Positions 6,670 to 6,778 of a DNA stretch of 6,778 nucleotides are shown one piece after another. A model generated the notes under the pieces. It did no database searches, had not been told where the DNA came from, and worked only from the letters and a program-made list of their open reading frames with translations. The stretch's first letter is position 1. Each line of letters starts with the position of its first letter. The translations under genes were made by a program, and so were the position numbers. The stretch comes from Pseudomonadota bacterium (GTDB lineage Bacteria > Pseudomonadota > Gammaproteobacteria > Burkholderiales > Ferrovaceae), in contig JAJZHV010000063.1 of assembly GCA_021804345.1 (NCBI GenBank), positions 1 to 6,778 on the forward strand, given 5' to 3'.

Positions 6670-6778
6670 CCCCTGCAAGGTCTATCGGCCGGTTTTACCC
6701 CGGGCAGTCGACCCTCATTGGGATCAATCTGCTCAGACTTTGACTTGGCGCAAAGCACATAGGGCCCTTACCCATCAA

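Noticed and set aside
6670..6778. Terminator or new promoter at the end of the window
   Set aside because: CGGCCG followed by TTTT and an AGGGCCCT palindrome (6761-6768) catch the eye, but no stem of useful length precedes a T-run. TTGACT at 6740-6745 resembles a -35 element but no -10 follows at the right spacing.
1..6778. CRISPR array, tRNA or rRNA gene, insertion sequence or phage attachment site
   Set aside because: No regularly spaced direct repeats, no recognisable tRNA or rRNA, no transposase and no terminal repeats were seen; the window is almost fully occupied by ordinary genes.

Overview
The window looks like a chromosomal piece of a chemolithoautotrophic proteobacterium. Every gene reads left to right and base composition is moderately GC-rich. 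The core is a complete form IA Rubisco operon with its dedicated activase: cbbL, cbbS, cbbQ and cbbO, followed by a small conserved-looking gene of unknown function. The gene order and the CbbL sequence style resemble non-carboxysomal form IA (IAq) operons of Acidithiobacillus, Thiobacillus and similar sulfur or iron oxidisers. The exact genus cannot be fixed from the sequence alone. No carboxysome (cso) genes and no cbbR are present.

Layout. Positions 3-1013 hold the 3' part of a diguanylate cyclase gene with a degenerate receiver-like domain, open to the left edge. Positions 1014-1234 are a 221-bp intergenic region that becomes AT-rich and contains several inverted repeats and two candidate promoters; it is the likely control region for the cbb genes. 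cbbL (1235-2656) and cbbS (2717-3073) encode the Rubisco large and small subunits. A strong intrinsic terminator (3095-3128) lies between cbbS and cbbQ. cbbQ (3144-3947) and cbbO (3989-6316) encode the AAA+ motor and its von Willebrand A adaptor. A 99-residue hypothetical protein gene (6370-6669) ends the cluster. The last 109 bases show no gene and no convincing terminator.

How it works together. CbbL and CbbS form the L8S8 enzyme that fixes CO2 onto ribulose-1,5-bisphosphate. Inhibitory sugar phosphates can lock Rubisco sites, and CbbQ (a MoxR-type ATPase ring) with CbbO (a VWA adaptor) remodels the enzyme to release them. The terminator after cbbS offers a simple way to make much more Rubisco than activase from one promoter. 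All the Rubisco active-site residues checked, the CbbQ ATPase motifs, the CbbO MIDAS residues and the cyclase GGDEF and I-site motifs are intact, so nothing here looks decayed.

The main points for a second look are the unexplained small gene after cbbO, the palindrome-rich cbbL upstream region, the diguanylate cyclase in a position where cbbR is often found, and a conserved-looking His/Glu cluster in the middle of CbbO.
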